DNA of 64,000 nucleotides from UBA10649 sp964597445 (lineage in GTDB: Bacteria; Actinomycetota; Actinomycetes; S36-B12), in contig CAZQXO010000004.1 of NCBI GenBank assembly GCA_964597445.1, positions 20,216 through 84,215 of the forward strand. The letters are read 5' to 3'. Both the position numbers and the translations under genes were made by a program. This document shows positions 8,524-16,393 of this stretch, one piece after another (positions within the stretch are counted from its first letter, which is position 1; each line of letters begins with the position of its first letter). The notes beneath the pieces were generated by a model, which had not been told where the DNA came from, ran no database searches, and worked only from the letters and a program-made list of their open reading frames with translations.

Positions 8524-10017
8524 TCAGACGGACCCCTCTGCCATCTCGGCCGCCACCTGCACGAACGTCCGAACGGCAGCCCCGGTACCGCCCTTGGGCG
8601 TGTAGCCGTAGGCGCCCTTCTCGTTGAAGGCCGGCCCGGCGATGTCGAGGTGGACCCACGGCTGCCGGTCGGGGATGAACTCCTTCAGGAAGACGCCGGC
8701 GCTGAGCATCCCGCCCAGTCGGTCGCCGATGTTCGCGATGTCCGCGACGGGGGAGTCCAGGGAGGCTCGGAGGTCCGCAGGAAGCGGCATGGGCCACACC
8801 GACTCGCCGGCTGCCTCGGCGGACGCGCAGACGCGGGAGCGCGCCTCATCCGAGTTGCTCATCACGCCGGCGATGCGGGACCCGAGAGCGATGCGCTGCG
8901 CTCCTGTCAGGGTGGCGGCATCGATGATCAGGTCGGGCTTCTCCTCGACCGCCATGCCGAGGGCGTCGCCGAGGATCAGGCGGCCCTCGGCGTCGGTGTT
9001 CAGCACCTCGACCGTGGTCCCATCGAACATGGTGATGACGTCACCGGGGCGCTGGGCGGTGCCGCTCGGCATGTTCTCGGCCGTCGGCACCCAGCCGGTC
9101 ACGCGGACCGGCAGTCCCAGTCGCGCGATGGCCTGCACGGCGCCGATCACGGCGGCCGCACCGGCCATGTCGGCCTTCATCTCGTCCATGCTGGCAGCCG
9201 GCTTGATGGAGATGCCTCCTGTGTCGAACGTGATGCCCTTGCCGACGAGGGCCAGATGTGCGGTCGCGCCGGACGGGGCGTACTCCAGCTTCACGAGCCT
9301 CGGAGCGTGCGCGGATCCCATGCCCACCGCGAGGATGCCGCCGCAGCCGTCGCGCTGGAGGTCCGGCACGTCCCACACCGTGACGGTCACCGGAAGGTCC
9401 TCGACTGCCGAGACGGCAGCCTCCGCCAGCTCCTGGGGGTGCAGGGCCGAGGGCGGGGTGTTGACGAGATCGCGGGCGAGGAACACGCCGTCGACGATGA
9501 CCTTGGTGTCCTTGATGGCCTGCTTCTGCTCCGGTGTGGGGGACTGCGGCAGAAGGACCGTGATTCCGCGCACGGGAGCGGGGCGTCCCTTCGCGGACTT
9601 GCCGCGGAACTCGGTGAAGTCATAGGCGGCGAGAAGTGCAGCCATCGACACTGCCACCAGCACCTCGTCGTCCTCGATCGGGAGGCTGATGCTGACGCGC
9701 TTGGTCCCGACCAGGGATCGGATGGCGGAACCGACCGCGCGCATGAGGGCCTCGTGGTCGAGGCTCCCGTCGCCCAGTCCGATGCCGACGATGATCGGCG
9801 CCGACACGCCTGCGCCGCCGGGGATGCGAACGAGGTCGCCGGACTTCCCCGTCGCTCCCACGGCCGCAAGGGCGTCGGCGATCCGGGTGCGCTGGGAGGC
9901 GCTCAATCCGGGACTGGCAACGCTCGGCTTACGGCCCTTGCCGGTGGTCACGCCGACGATCAGGGCATCGGTCGCATGGGAGTGGGGCAGGCTGCTGGCG
10001 AGAACGATCGTGGTCAT
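8524..10017 (-). CDS. pepA: Leucyl aminopeptidase, M17 family
   Basis: A 497-residue cytosolic metallo-aminopeptidase that removes N-terminal residues during peptide turnover. The M17 metal-binding region is intact: VGKGITFDTGGISIKP, MKADMAGAA and the signature NTDAEGRLIL. The N-terminal macrodomain-like half is more variable, as usual. The ATG at 10017 is preceded by TAGGGT 6 nt upstream and no clear RBS, suggesting a leaderless transcript. It is divergent from gcvT, with about 70 bp between the two starts. Confidence 0.95.
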   Translation of the reverse strand: MTTIVLASSLPHSHATDALIVGVTTGKGRKPSVASPGLSASQRTRIADALAAVGATGKSGDLVRIPGGAGVSAPIIVGIGLGDGSLDHEALMRAVGSAIRSLVGTKRVSISLPIEDDEVLVAVSMAALLAAYDFTEFRGKSAKGRPAPVRGITVLLPQSPTPEQKQAIKDTKVIVDGVFLARDLVNTPPSALHPQELAEAAVSAVEDLPVTVTVWDVPDLQRDGCGGILAVGMGSAHAPRLVKLEYAPSGATAHLALVGKGITFDTGGISIKPAASMDEMKADMAGAAAVIGAVQAIARLGLPVRVTGWVPTAENMPSGTAQRPGDVITMFDGTTVEVLNTDAEGRLILGDALGMAVEEKPDLIIDAATLTGAQRIALGSRIAGVMSNSDEARSRVCASAEAAGESVWPMPLPADLRASLDSPVADIANIGDRLGGMLSAGVFLKEFIPDRQPWVHLDIAGPAFNEKGAYGYTPKGGTGAAVRTFVQVAAEMAEGSV

Positions 10018-10023
10018 GGCGAA

Positions 10024-10029
10024 ACCCTA
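10024..10029 (-). promoter_or_regulatory. -10 box (TAGGGT) for pepA
   Basis: TAGGGT on the minus strand lies 6 nt before the pepA ATG, consistent with leaderless transcription. Confidence 0.5.
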
Positions 10030-10076
10030 GTCACCGTCGAGTCCTCGCGGGACTGCCGAGCAGGGTGCCCCGACGC

Positions 10077-10082
10077 TACGGT
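10077..10082 (+). promoter_or_regulatory. -10 box (TACGGT) for gcvT
   Basis: TACGGT lies 6 nt before the gcvT ATG at 10089, consistent with leaderless transcription. Confidence 0.5.
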
Positions 10083-10088
10083 GGCGGC

Positions 10089-11207
10089 ATGAGCGACTCG
10101 GCGCTGCGACAGACACCGCTGCACGATCGGCATATCGCCGCCGGCGCCAAGATGGCGGACTTCGGCGGGTGGTCCATGCCGATCGAGTACGACGGAACCG
10201 TCGCCGAGCACACCGCCGTGCGAAGCGCTGTGGGCATCTTCGACGTCTCGCACATGGGCAAGGTCACGGTGTCGGGCCCGGGGGCGGCGGCATGGCTCAA
10301 CTCTGTGCTCGCCAATGACCTTGATCGGATCGGCGCGGGTCAAGCGCAGTACTCCATGCTGCTGAACGATGACGGTGGTGTCGTGGACGACCTCATCGTC
10401 TACCGGTGGGCCGATGACGATCTCCTGATCATCCCGAATGCGGCCAATGCGGCCAGCGTCCTCGAGGTACTGAGGGCCTGCGTCCCGTCCGACATCCAGA
10501 TCGACGACCGTCACGAGGACGACGGGATCATCGCCGTCCAGGGGCCGCGCAGTGCCGACGTGATGCGCGCCCTCGGCCTTCCTGCCGACCACGACTACAT
10601 GGCGATGCAGCGCGCTGAGTTCGCCGGTGCCCCGATCGTGGTCTGCCGGACGGGCTACACCGGCGAGCATGGCTACGAGCTCGTCGCTCCACGCGAAGTC
10701 CTGGGCAACCTGTGGGACGCGCTCATCCAGGCCGGTGCTGAGTTCGGGCTCGTTCCCGCGGGCCTCGGTGCGCGCGACACCCTGCGCACCGAGATGGGCT
10801 ATCCCCTGCACGGCCAGGACATCAGCCCGACGATCTCGCCGGTGCAGGCCATGCTGGGCTGGGCCATCGGCTGGGATAAGCCGGCCTTCGCCGGATCCGA
10901 TGCCCTCCGGGCCGAGCGGGAGAAGGGTCCTGCCAGGCGGCTGCGCGGGCTCCTCGCCCTCGAGCGCGGGATCCCCCGCCCCCACATGGTCGTGCACGCC
11001 CCCGGAACGACGGAGGAGCCCCTCGGAGGCGTCATCGTGGGTGAGGTGATGAGCGGCACGTTCTCGCCCACGATGAAGCAGGGCATCGCGCTTGCCCTGC
11101 TCGACTCCTCCATCGGGATCGATGACGAGGTGGTCGTCGACCTGCGCGGCCGGGCCAGCAGGTTCCGCGTCGTGAAGCCGCCGTTCGTGCAGCCGTCGAC
11201 CCGCTGA
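10089..11207 (+). CDS. gcvT: Aminomethyltransferase (glycine cleavage T protein)
   Basis: The T protein moves the methylene group from aminomethyl-lipoyl-H protein to tetrahydrofolate, releasing ammonia. The 372-residue sequence has KMADFGGWSMPIEYDG near the N-terminus, DVSHMGKVTVSGPGA, the folate-site region LLNDDGGVVDDLIVYR, GYTGEHGYELV and LGARDTLRTEMGYPLHGQDI. The ATG at 10089 begins the conserved region. gcvH and gcvP are not in the window. The protein depends on lipoylated GcvH and E3, whose lipoate and lpdA genes lie in the preceding 8 kb. Confidence 0.95.
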   Translation: MSDSALRQTPLHDRHIAAGAKMADFGGWSMPIEYDGTVAEHTAVRSAVGIFDVSHMGKVTVSGPGAAAWLNSVLANDLDRIGAGQAQYSMLLNDDGGVVDDLIVYRWADDDLLIIPNAANAASVLEVLRACVPSDIQIDDRHEDDGIIAVQGPRSADVMRALGLPADHDYMAMQRAEFAGAPIVVCRTGYTGEHGYELVAPREVLGNLWDALIQAGAEFGLVPAGLGARDTLRTEMGYPLHGQDISPTISPVQAMLGWAIGWDKPAFAGSDALRAEREKGPARRLRGLLALERGIPRPHMVVHAPGTTEEPLGGVIVGEVMSGTFSPTMKQGIALALLDSSIGIDDEVVVDLRGRASRFRVVKPPFVQPSTR

Positions 11208-11219
11208 AGACCCGCTGAA
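11198..11219 (+). repeat. 11-bp tandem duplication across the gcvT stop codon
   Basis: The unit gacccgctgaa occurs twice in tandem (11198-11208 and 11209-11219) and includes the gcvT TGA. It is a small recent slippage duplication with no effect on the protein. Confidence 0.85.
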
Positions 11220-11246
11220 GACCTGCGACAGGGGGGTGTGCACGGC

Positions 11247-11252
11247 TAGCCT
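11247..11252 (+). promoter_or_regulatory. -10 box (TAGCCT) for the 92-aa membrane protein gene
   Basis: TAGCCT ends 6 nt before the ATG at 11259. A weak -35-like TGCGAC sits 17 nt upstream (11224-11229). Leaderless transcription is likely. Confidence 0.5.
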
Positions 11253-11258
11253 CACGTC

Positions 11259-11537
11259 ATGCCATCGGATGACGATCTTCGCCGTGCCGCTGAGAAGAGA
11301 CTGCGAGCCAAAGCGACCTTCTGGCGCACGGCCCTGCTGTTCGTGATCATTTGGGCCGTGCTGGTCGTGGTGTGGGCTGTGACCGGCGCTGGTTCCTTCT
11401 GGCCGATGTGGGCCATCCTCGGAATGGGCATCGCGCTGGCGTTCATGGCTTGGGGCACCTTCCGACCAGCCAGCGGTCCGACGTCTGAGCAGATCGACGC
11501 GGAAGTCCGGCGCATGAAGGGCGACGGTCAGGGCTGA
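11259..11537 (+). CDS. Small two-TM membrane protein (2TM domain-like)
   Basis: This 92-residue protein begins with a basic, charged N-terminus (DDDLRRAAEKRLRAKATFWR), followed by two hydrophobic helices at about 24-43 and 47-67, and a short acidic/basic tail. The layout matches small 2TM-domain proteins of actinobacteria; no function is known. Its last 10 nt overlap the end of the convergent CobT-like gene. Confidence 0.7.
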   Translation: MPSDDDLRRAAEKRLRAKATFWRTALLFVIIWAVLVVVWAVTGAGSFWPMWAILGMGIALAFMAWGTFRPASGPTSEQIDAEVRRMKGDGQG

Positions 11538-12295
11538 GTCTCAGCTGCGCCCGGCTCGATCAGGTCGAGCAGGGCGACGACCGTGCGGGCACCCCATCCG
11601 TCCTCGTCGGTGAGCCCCAGGGGAAGGCCCGGGGCCACGTCGATGCGCTCGCGGGCGGCCATCCGAGCCGGGTCCGTCGAGGTGGTCGCGGCTGTCCACC
11701 AGTGACGGGCCCGGTGAGCAAGGCGGTCCGCGACGAGGGCACCTGCCCACTCGTCCGTCCCATCCAGGAGGCAGGGGGTGCGGCGAGACGACGCGCCGAT
11801 GAGCATGCCGGCCACGGCGGCGATGGGGGGCGTTCCCATGGCATCGAGCAGTGCGACGTGGTCGCCGAGGGACGACCGCTGCTCCGCCATGAGATCGCGG
11901 ACCCCTGCGCACGCCGCCATCCACTCGACATCGGCCATGCCGGCCGGCTGATGGGTCACGGCCGACGCATCGCGCTTGGTCAGCAGGCCGATGATGCCCC
12001 GCGCCTCGAGGAGGTGTCTCTCACCCACGCGCGGGACGAGCAGCGTGATCCCGGAGTCGATAGCCCGGTCGGCGTAGGTCAGGCCGAGGAGCAGCGCATC
12101 CACGGCGGATGACCCCGTCGCCTCGACGACGATCTCCCGCGCCACCGGCCGCGCCTCCCCGGCTCGCTGCCTCCACCACACGTCGAGGTCACCGAGGGAC
12201 CCGGTGAGGTGGGGTCGGGGGCGGTCCGGTTCGTCGGCGGGGGAGGTGATGCGGGCTATCGCCTCGCTCAGGGCCTCGGGAAGGGGTGCGCTCAT
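11528..12295 (-). CDS. Degenerate CobT-like (nicotinate-nucleotide:DMB phosphoribosyltransferase family) protein
   Basis: The 255-residue protein aligns by eye with the C-terminal two thirds of the CobT encoded two genes upstream: RAIDSGITLLVPRVGE, IIGLLTKRDASAV, LDAMGTPPIAAVAGMLIGA, CLLDGTDEWAGALVAD and GWGARTVVALLDLIE each have counterparts there. It lacks the N-terminal GDHG-type region, and the position of the catalytic Glu in RLGEGTGA reads as DEDGWGA. It is therefore probably not an active phosphoribosyltransferase; a regulatory or partner role, or another substrate, is possible. It is the last gene of the riboswitch operon, 36 nt after cobS. The ATG start is at 12295. Confidence 0.7.
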   Translation of the reverse strand: MSAPLPEALSEAIARITSPADEPDRPRPHLTGSLGDLDVWWRQRAGEARPVAREIVVEATGSSAVDALLLGLTYADRAIDSGITLLVPRVGERHLLEARGIIGLLTKRDASAVTHQPAGMADVEWMAACAGVRDLMAEQRSSLGDHVALLDAMGTPPIAAVAGMLIGASSRRTPCLLDGTDEWAGALVADRLAHRARHWWTAATTSTDPARMAARERIDVAPGLPLGLTDEDGWGARTVVALLDLIEPGAAETQP

Positions 12296-12331
12296 CCCTC
12301 ACCCCTCGTGCTGGTCACGCGCCGATGCCTA

Positions 12332-13105
12332 TCACGTCATGACCAGCAGGACGAGGACTCCGGCGGTGGCGAGCTCACCTGTCGCGCCCAGGGTGTCGCC
12401 GGTGATGCCGCCCAGGCGACGTCGCGCGATGATGCTGAGCGCGACGCCGGCCACCAGGCCACCGGCGATGCTGACGGCGGTGCCGAGGGCGGCCGCCGGG
12501 CCGTGGGCGCGTCCGACGGACCCCGCGAACAGCAGCGCCCATCCGAGCACCGTGAGCCACGCAGCCCACGAGGGCACGGCACCGGCCACTGTCGCCCCAA
12601 GCCCGTCCGGGCGCGCGGCGGGGAAGGCCGGCGTGCAGGAGACCGTCATGGCCACTCGGCCGATCACCACGGCGATCACCACGGCTCCGGCTCCGGCCCC
12701 GCGGTCGAGAAGGTCACCGAGGGCGATCACCTGGAGCAGCAGGACGAGGACGAGCGTCACGACGCCGAAGGGTCCGATGTCGGAGCGTCGGGCGATCTCC
12801 AGGGCGTGGGCTGCGGGTCGACCGCTGCCGAGGGCGTCGGCGGTGTCCGCGAGTCCGTCCAGGTGCAGGGCGCGCGTGAGCCAGGCGAGCACGCTGACCG
12901 TCAGCGCGGCAGCGAGCAGGCCGGGCGTGGACGTGGCGTTGACGAGGACCTGGGCCAGCACGCCGACGATGACGGTGGGGACGAGCATCACCACGGGCCC
13001 CAGCAGCATCGCCGCGCGCGCCTGTCTCCGGCCGACTGAGGAGGGCGCGGGGACGGGGATCCGCGTGAAGGTGCCGATCGCCAGGCGCCAGCCGTCAGTG
13101 CTCAC
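12332..13105 (-). CDS. cobS: Adenosylcobinamide-GDP ribazoletransferase (cobalamin synthase)
   Basis: CobS joins alpha-ribazole (phosphate) to adenosylcobinamide-GDP to finish cobalamin. This 257-residue integral membrane protein has about six hydrophobic segments. It carries the family motif LHLDGLADTADALG at 80-93, with its acidic metal ligands, followed by RRSDIGPFGV. The start at 13105 overlaps the end of cobT by 11 nt, showing coupling. It follows MBL-cobU and cobT, so the lower-ligand assembly enzymes form a block. Confidence 0.94.
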   Translation of the reverse strand: MSTDGWRLAIGTFTRIPVPAPSSVGRRQARAAMLLGPVVMLVPTVIVGVLAQVLVNATSTPGLLAAALTVSVLAWLTRALHLDGLADTADALGSGRPAAHALEIARRSDIGPFGVVTLVLVLLLQVIALGDLLDRGAGAGAVVIAVVIGRVAMTVSCTPAFPAARPDGLGATVAGAVPSWAAWLTVLGWALLFAGSVGRAHGPAAALGTAVSIAGGLVAGVALSIIARRRLGGITGDTLGATGELATAGVLVLLVMT

Positions 13106-14165
13106 GATCCGTCACCCCCGCGCTCGCGAAGGTCGCCATCTCCGCGAGGGTGGTCGCGGCCGCCGAGAGGAGCGGGAGAGCCATCAGCGCCCCGGTGCCC
13201 TCACCGAGTCGCAGGTCGAGGTCCAGGAGCGGGGCGAGTCCGAGGGAGGCCAGGGCGATGCGCGCGGCGGGCTCCGTGGACACGTGGCCGCCGATCATCC
13301 AGGCGCGCGCTCCGGGGCGTACGGCATCGGCGAGGAGTGCGGCGCTGCAGGAGACGATTCCGTCGAGGACCATCGGCATGCCGCGCGCGGCTGCCTGGGC
13401 GAGGTACCCCGCCATGGCTGCGATGTCCGGAGACCCGACGGTGGCGACCAGGCGGAGGGGGTCGGCCACCCAGGGGCGTCCCCGCTCCATCGCGGTGGCC
13501 ACAGCGCGTTGCTTTCGCAGGAGCACCTCGTCCGTGACACCCGTGCCGCGGCCGGTGACGTCCTCGGCGGACCGGTCGGTCAGCAGGCCGATGAGGGTCG
13601 CTGCCACGGTGGTGTTGCCGATGCCCATGTCGCCGGCGATCAGGATGTCGGCTCCCGCATCGATGGCCTCGTCGGCCAGGTCGCGTCCGAGGCTCACGGC
13701 GGTCTCGGTCTCCTGCGGACTCATGGCGTCCTCGCGGTCGATGGATCCACTGCCGCGGCGCACGCGGCGCGCGGCGATGAGCGGATCACTGTCGTCGAGG
13801 TAGTGCGCATCGGCGTCGACGCTGACATCGATGACGCGCATGCGGGCGCCGAACTGGCGGGCCAGCACGTTCGCGGCGGCACCGCCGGTCGCGAAGTTGG
13901 CGACCATCTGTGCCGTCACCTCGGGAGGGTAGGCGGAGGTGCCGGCTTGGCGTGCGATGCCGTGGTCCCCGGCGAAGATCACGAGGTGCGGGGATCGGAA
14001 CGGATGGGGTGGGCATTGACCCTGCACCGACGCCATCCAGATGGCGGCATCCTCGAGTCGTCCCAGAGCGCCCAGCGGCTTGGTCAGTTGCGCCTGGCGT
14101 GCTCGGGCCGCGTCGGCGGCTGCGGAGGACGGAGTCGGGAGCCCACCTGCAGGGTGCGCGCGCAC
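13095..14165 (-). CDS. cobT: Nicotinate-nucleotide:dimethylbenzimidazole phosphoribosyltransferase
   Basis: CobT activates the lower-ligand base to alpha-ribazole phosphate. The 356-residue sequence has the signature regions RQAQLTKPLGALGRLE, FAGDHGI (64-70), GDMGIGNTTVAATL and RLGEGTGA with the catalytic Glu at about 322, so it looks fully active, unlike the paralogue at 11.5 kb. The GTG at 14165 lies 1 nt after the TGA of the MBL-CobU gene. It supplies CobS, encoded next with an 11-nt overlap. Confidence 0.95.
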   Translation of the reverse strand: MRAHPAGGLPTPSSAAADAARARQAQLTKPLGALGRLEDAAIWMASVQGQCPPHPFRSPHLVIFAGDHGIARQAGTSAYPPEVTAQMVANFATGGAAANVLARQFGARMRVIDVSVDADAHYLDDSDPLIAARRVRRGSGSIDREDAMSPQETETAVSLGRDLADEAIDAGADILIAGDMGIGNTTVAATLIGLLTDRSAEDVTGRGTGVTDEVLLRKQRAVATAMERGRPWVADPLRLVATVGSPDIAAMAGYLAQAAARGMPMVLDGIVSCSAALLADAVRPGARAWMIGGHVSTEPAARIALASLGLAPLLDLDLRLGEGTGALMALPLLSAAATTLAEMATFASAGVTDREH

Positions 14166-14166
14166 G

Positions 14167-15543
14167 TCAGCATCCCTCGGTCAGGTCGAGGGTGCGGCCG
14201 GCGACGACCAGGAGCGTCCGGTCGCAGGCATCCGCCATGGCGATGTTGGCGATGCCGAGCAGGTCGCGGAAGAGACGGCCGCTCGGCGTGGCAGGCACGA
14301 CGCCCATGCCCACCTCGTTCGAGACGACGATGACGTCACGGGGATGCCGCGTGACCGCCGTGCAGAGGTCATCGATGCGCAGGCGGGCCTCGGACAGCAC
14401 GGCATCCCTGTCCCCGGACTCCCAGCGGTGCCAGGCGTCGATGTCGTCGAGTTGAGCCGTGAGCCACAGGGCAAGGCAGTCGATCAGGCACGGCCCTTCG
14501 GTGTTGGACAGAACGGAGACAACGTCAGTGCTCTCCACGGTCACCCACGTGGCCTGTCGTCGTGAGCGGTGCGCGGCCACGCGAACCTCCCACTCCGGAT
14601 CGTCGGGGCGCGTGCCACCGGTGGCCACGTAGGTGACGTCGGCGTGTGTGGCGAGCAGGGACTCCGCCTGGCGTGACTTGCCGGATCGTGCGCCGCCGAG
14701 GAGAAGGGTGTGGTGCGGTGCAGTCCCGCTGGTGTCGATCGTCATGAAGTCCTCCGGAAGCTCGATGCCGATCGCTGCGAGTCGCGGCCGGAGTTCCTCG
14801 GTCGGCGGATTGTGGTGGCTGAGGTGCGTGGCGAGGACCCGTGTCGCGTCGTTGATCGATCCGTGCTGGCGCAGCGCGTCGATCTGCGTGGGCAGGGTCG
14901 CGAGATCCAGGTGACCGGTCCCGTGGTCGAGCGTGTCGCCGAAGGTCGCGTCGATGAGCACGACATCGTGGGCGACCGCCGGCAGGTCCAGGGAAGCGGG
15001 GTCGAACGGGCCGGTGTCCGTCGCGTAGAGAAGGGTTCTACCGTCGATCGCGGTGAGGGAGTAGAGCACGGCGTCGGCAGCGTGGATGTCGCCGTTGCCG
15101 TGGTCATGTCGAGCCGTCACCACGCGCATCTGGACGTCGCCCTGAGAGGTGGTCAGGGTGATCTCGTCTCCAGCGCGAACGACGTGCAGCCGGTCCTGGT
15201 CCTGCGGTGCGCACCATTCGCGGCAGAGGTCGATCGCGGACGCCGGACCCCAGACATGGAGAGGACGCGTCTCCTCGACCCAGGATCGCGTGAGCAGGAA
15301 TGCCGGATGGAGGTGATCCGGATGCCCGTGGGTGATGAGCACATGCTCGACCCGCGTGAGATCCATGCTGGCCGGCACGTGTGGAGTCGTCGGGCCGCAG
15401 TCGATGAGGATGACGTCGTCGACGAGCGCCGCGCTGGGACGGCGCGCCCGTCCGGCGCGTCGCTCGGTCCCGCACGACCGGCATGAGCAGAAGGGGTTGG
15501 GCCAGCCATCCGCTGAGCCTGTGCCGAGGAGGGTCACGCGCAT
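14167..15543 (-). CDS. cobU: Fused PhnP-like metallo-beta-lactamase hydrolase and CobU (adenosylcobinamide kinase/GTP transferase)
   Basis: The 458-residue protein has two parts. Residues 1-270 are a metallo-beta-lactamase fold of PhnP type: MRVTLLGTGSADGWP, a CSCRSC cysteine cluster (19-24) and THGHPDHLHP with metal ligands His72, His74, Asp76 and His77. Residues 278-458 are CobU: P-loop GGARSGKS (283-290), AAHRSRR with the guanylylated histidine, and VSNEVGMGVVPATPSGR. CobU phosphorylates and guanylylates adenosylcobinamide. The MBL part may hydrolyse a cyclic or phosphodiester intermediate in nucleotide-loop salvage, but that is inference. The ATG at 15543 follows the upstream stop by 1 nt. 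Confidence 0.9.
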   Translation of the reverse strand: MRVTLLGTGSADGWPNPFCSCRSCGTERRAGRARRPSAALVDDVILIDCGPTTPHVPASMDLTRVEHVLITHGHPDHLHPAFLLTRSWVEETRPLHVWGPASAIDLCREWCAPQDQDRLHVVRAGDEITLTTSQGDVQMRVVTARHDHGNGDIHAADAVLYSLTAIDGRTLLYATDTGPFDPASLDLPAVAHDVVLIDATFGDTLDHGTGHLDLATLPTQIDALRQHGSINDATRVLATHLSHHNPPTEELRPRLAAIGIELPEDFMTIDTSGTAPHHTLLLGGARSGKSRQAESLLATHADVTYVATGGTRPDDPEWEVRVAAHRSRRQATWVTVESTDVVSVLSNTEGPCLIDCLALWLTAQLDDIDAWHRWESGDRDAVLSEARLRIDDLCTAVTRHPRDVIVVSNEVGMGVVPATPSGRLFRDLLGIANIAMADACDRTLLVVAGRTLDLTEGC

Positions 15544-15544
15544 G

Positions 15545-16393
15545 TCAGGACCCGGAGGGTGGGGCGGCCACGAACTCCGGTCGGGCATGGAACGCGGCCT
15601 TGCGTGCCATCCGGCGCAGGGCGAGCAGGATCGGACGTCCCGCCACCCAGATCAGGACGACCGTGAGCAGCGCTCGAGGGATGTCGTAGCCGAGTGATGT
15701 CACGAGGGAGAAGCGGATCCACGAGAGAAGGTTCTCCGGCATCGTCGCGCCCGCGGTGAAGGCGAGCTGCTCGGGAAGGGAGTCGAGGAAGGGCCAGAAC
15801 CACAGGTTCATGAGAAAGCCGTAGGCGATGCAGGCGACCGCGGCGTAGATCGACAGGGCGAGGATCTCGCGACGCCCCGACCACCGCGACGGCAGGAGCC
15901 CGGCCCCCAGGCCGACCCACGCCGCCGCGAGCATCTGGAAGGGCAGCCAGGGTCCGACGCCACCGGTGAGCAGGGCCGACGCGAACAGGCCGATCGCCCC
16001 GAGGGCGAAGCCGAACCCGGGTCCGAGAGCGCGGGCGCCGAGAATGAGGATCACCCAGATCGGCTCCAGGCCGGCCGTGCCGCCACCGAGCGGTCGCAGC
16101 GCGGCGATGACGGCGCTGAGCACTCCCAGCATGGCGATCGCCTTCGCATCCATGCCGCCGTCACTCATCTGGGCGAGCACGACGATGAGCAGGACGGGAA
16201 CGATGAGGGCGAAGAGGAGTGGTGCATCCGTGGCGTGCGCGACGGCTGCGGACCCGGGCGCCGCGACGAGGGGCCAGATGAAGGCGACGAGGCCGATGGC
16301 CGACGCGACGCCGATCGCGATGCGTGACGCGGGACCGAGTCGCACCGCGTGCGTGGTCACGGGGGTGGTGGAGGCCGGCAGGAGTGCTGTCAT
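15545..16393 (-). CDS. ECF transporter S component, predicted cobalamin/corrinoid-specific
   Basis: This 282-residue integral membrane protein has about six hydrophobic helices. It includes the S-component-like block AMLGVLSAVIAALRPLGGG, the GLEPIWVILILGARALGPGFG stretch and a late LPFQMLAAAWVGLGAGLLP. S components bind the substrate and dock on the EcfT-EcfA module. Specificity for cobalamin or a precursor is inferred from the operon: an upstream B12 riboswitch, the ATPase and EcfT genes before it, and cobU-cobT-cobS after it. Its start overlaps the end of the ATPase gene by 4 nt. Confidence 0.85.
   Translation of the reverse strand: MTALLPASTTPVTTHAVRLGPASRIAIGVASAIGLVAFIWPLVAAPGSAAVAHATDAPLLFALIVPVLLIVVLAQMSDGGMDAKAIAMLGVLSAVIAALRPLGGGTAGLEPIWVILILGARALGPGFGFALGAIGLFASALLTGGVGPWLPFQMLAAAWVGLGAGLLPSRWSGRREILALSIYAAVACIAYGFLMNLWFWPFLDSLPEQLAFTAGATMPENLLSWIRFSLVTSLGYDIPRALLTVVLIWVAGRPILLALRRMARKAAFHARPEFVAAPPSGS

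Noticed and set aside
7861..10092. A 743-codon plus-strand frame antisense to lpdA and pepA.
   Set aside because: Its codon composition is the complement of the true genes; both real genes have full catalytic motifs.
12204..14333. A 709-codon plus-strand frame over cobS and cobT.
   Set aside because: Ser/Arg/Pro-rich shadow of the antisense cob genes with no domain evidence.
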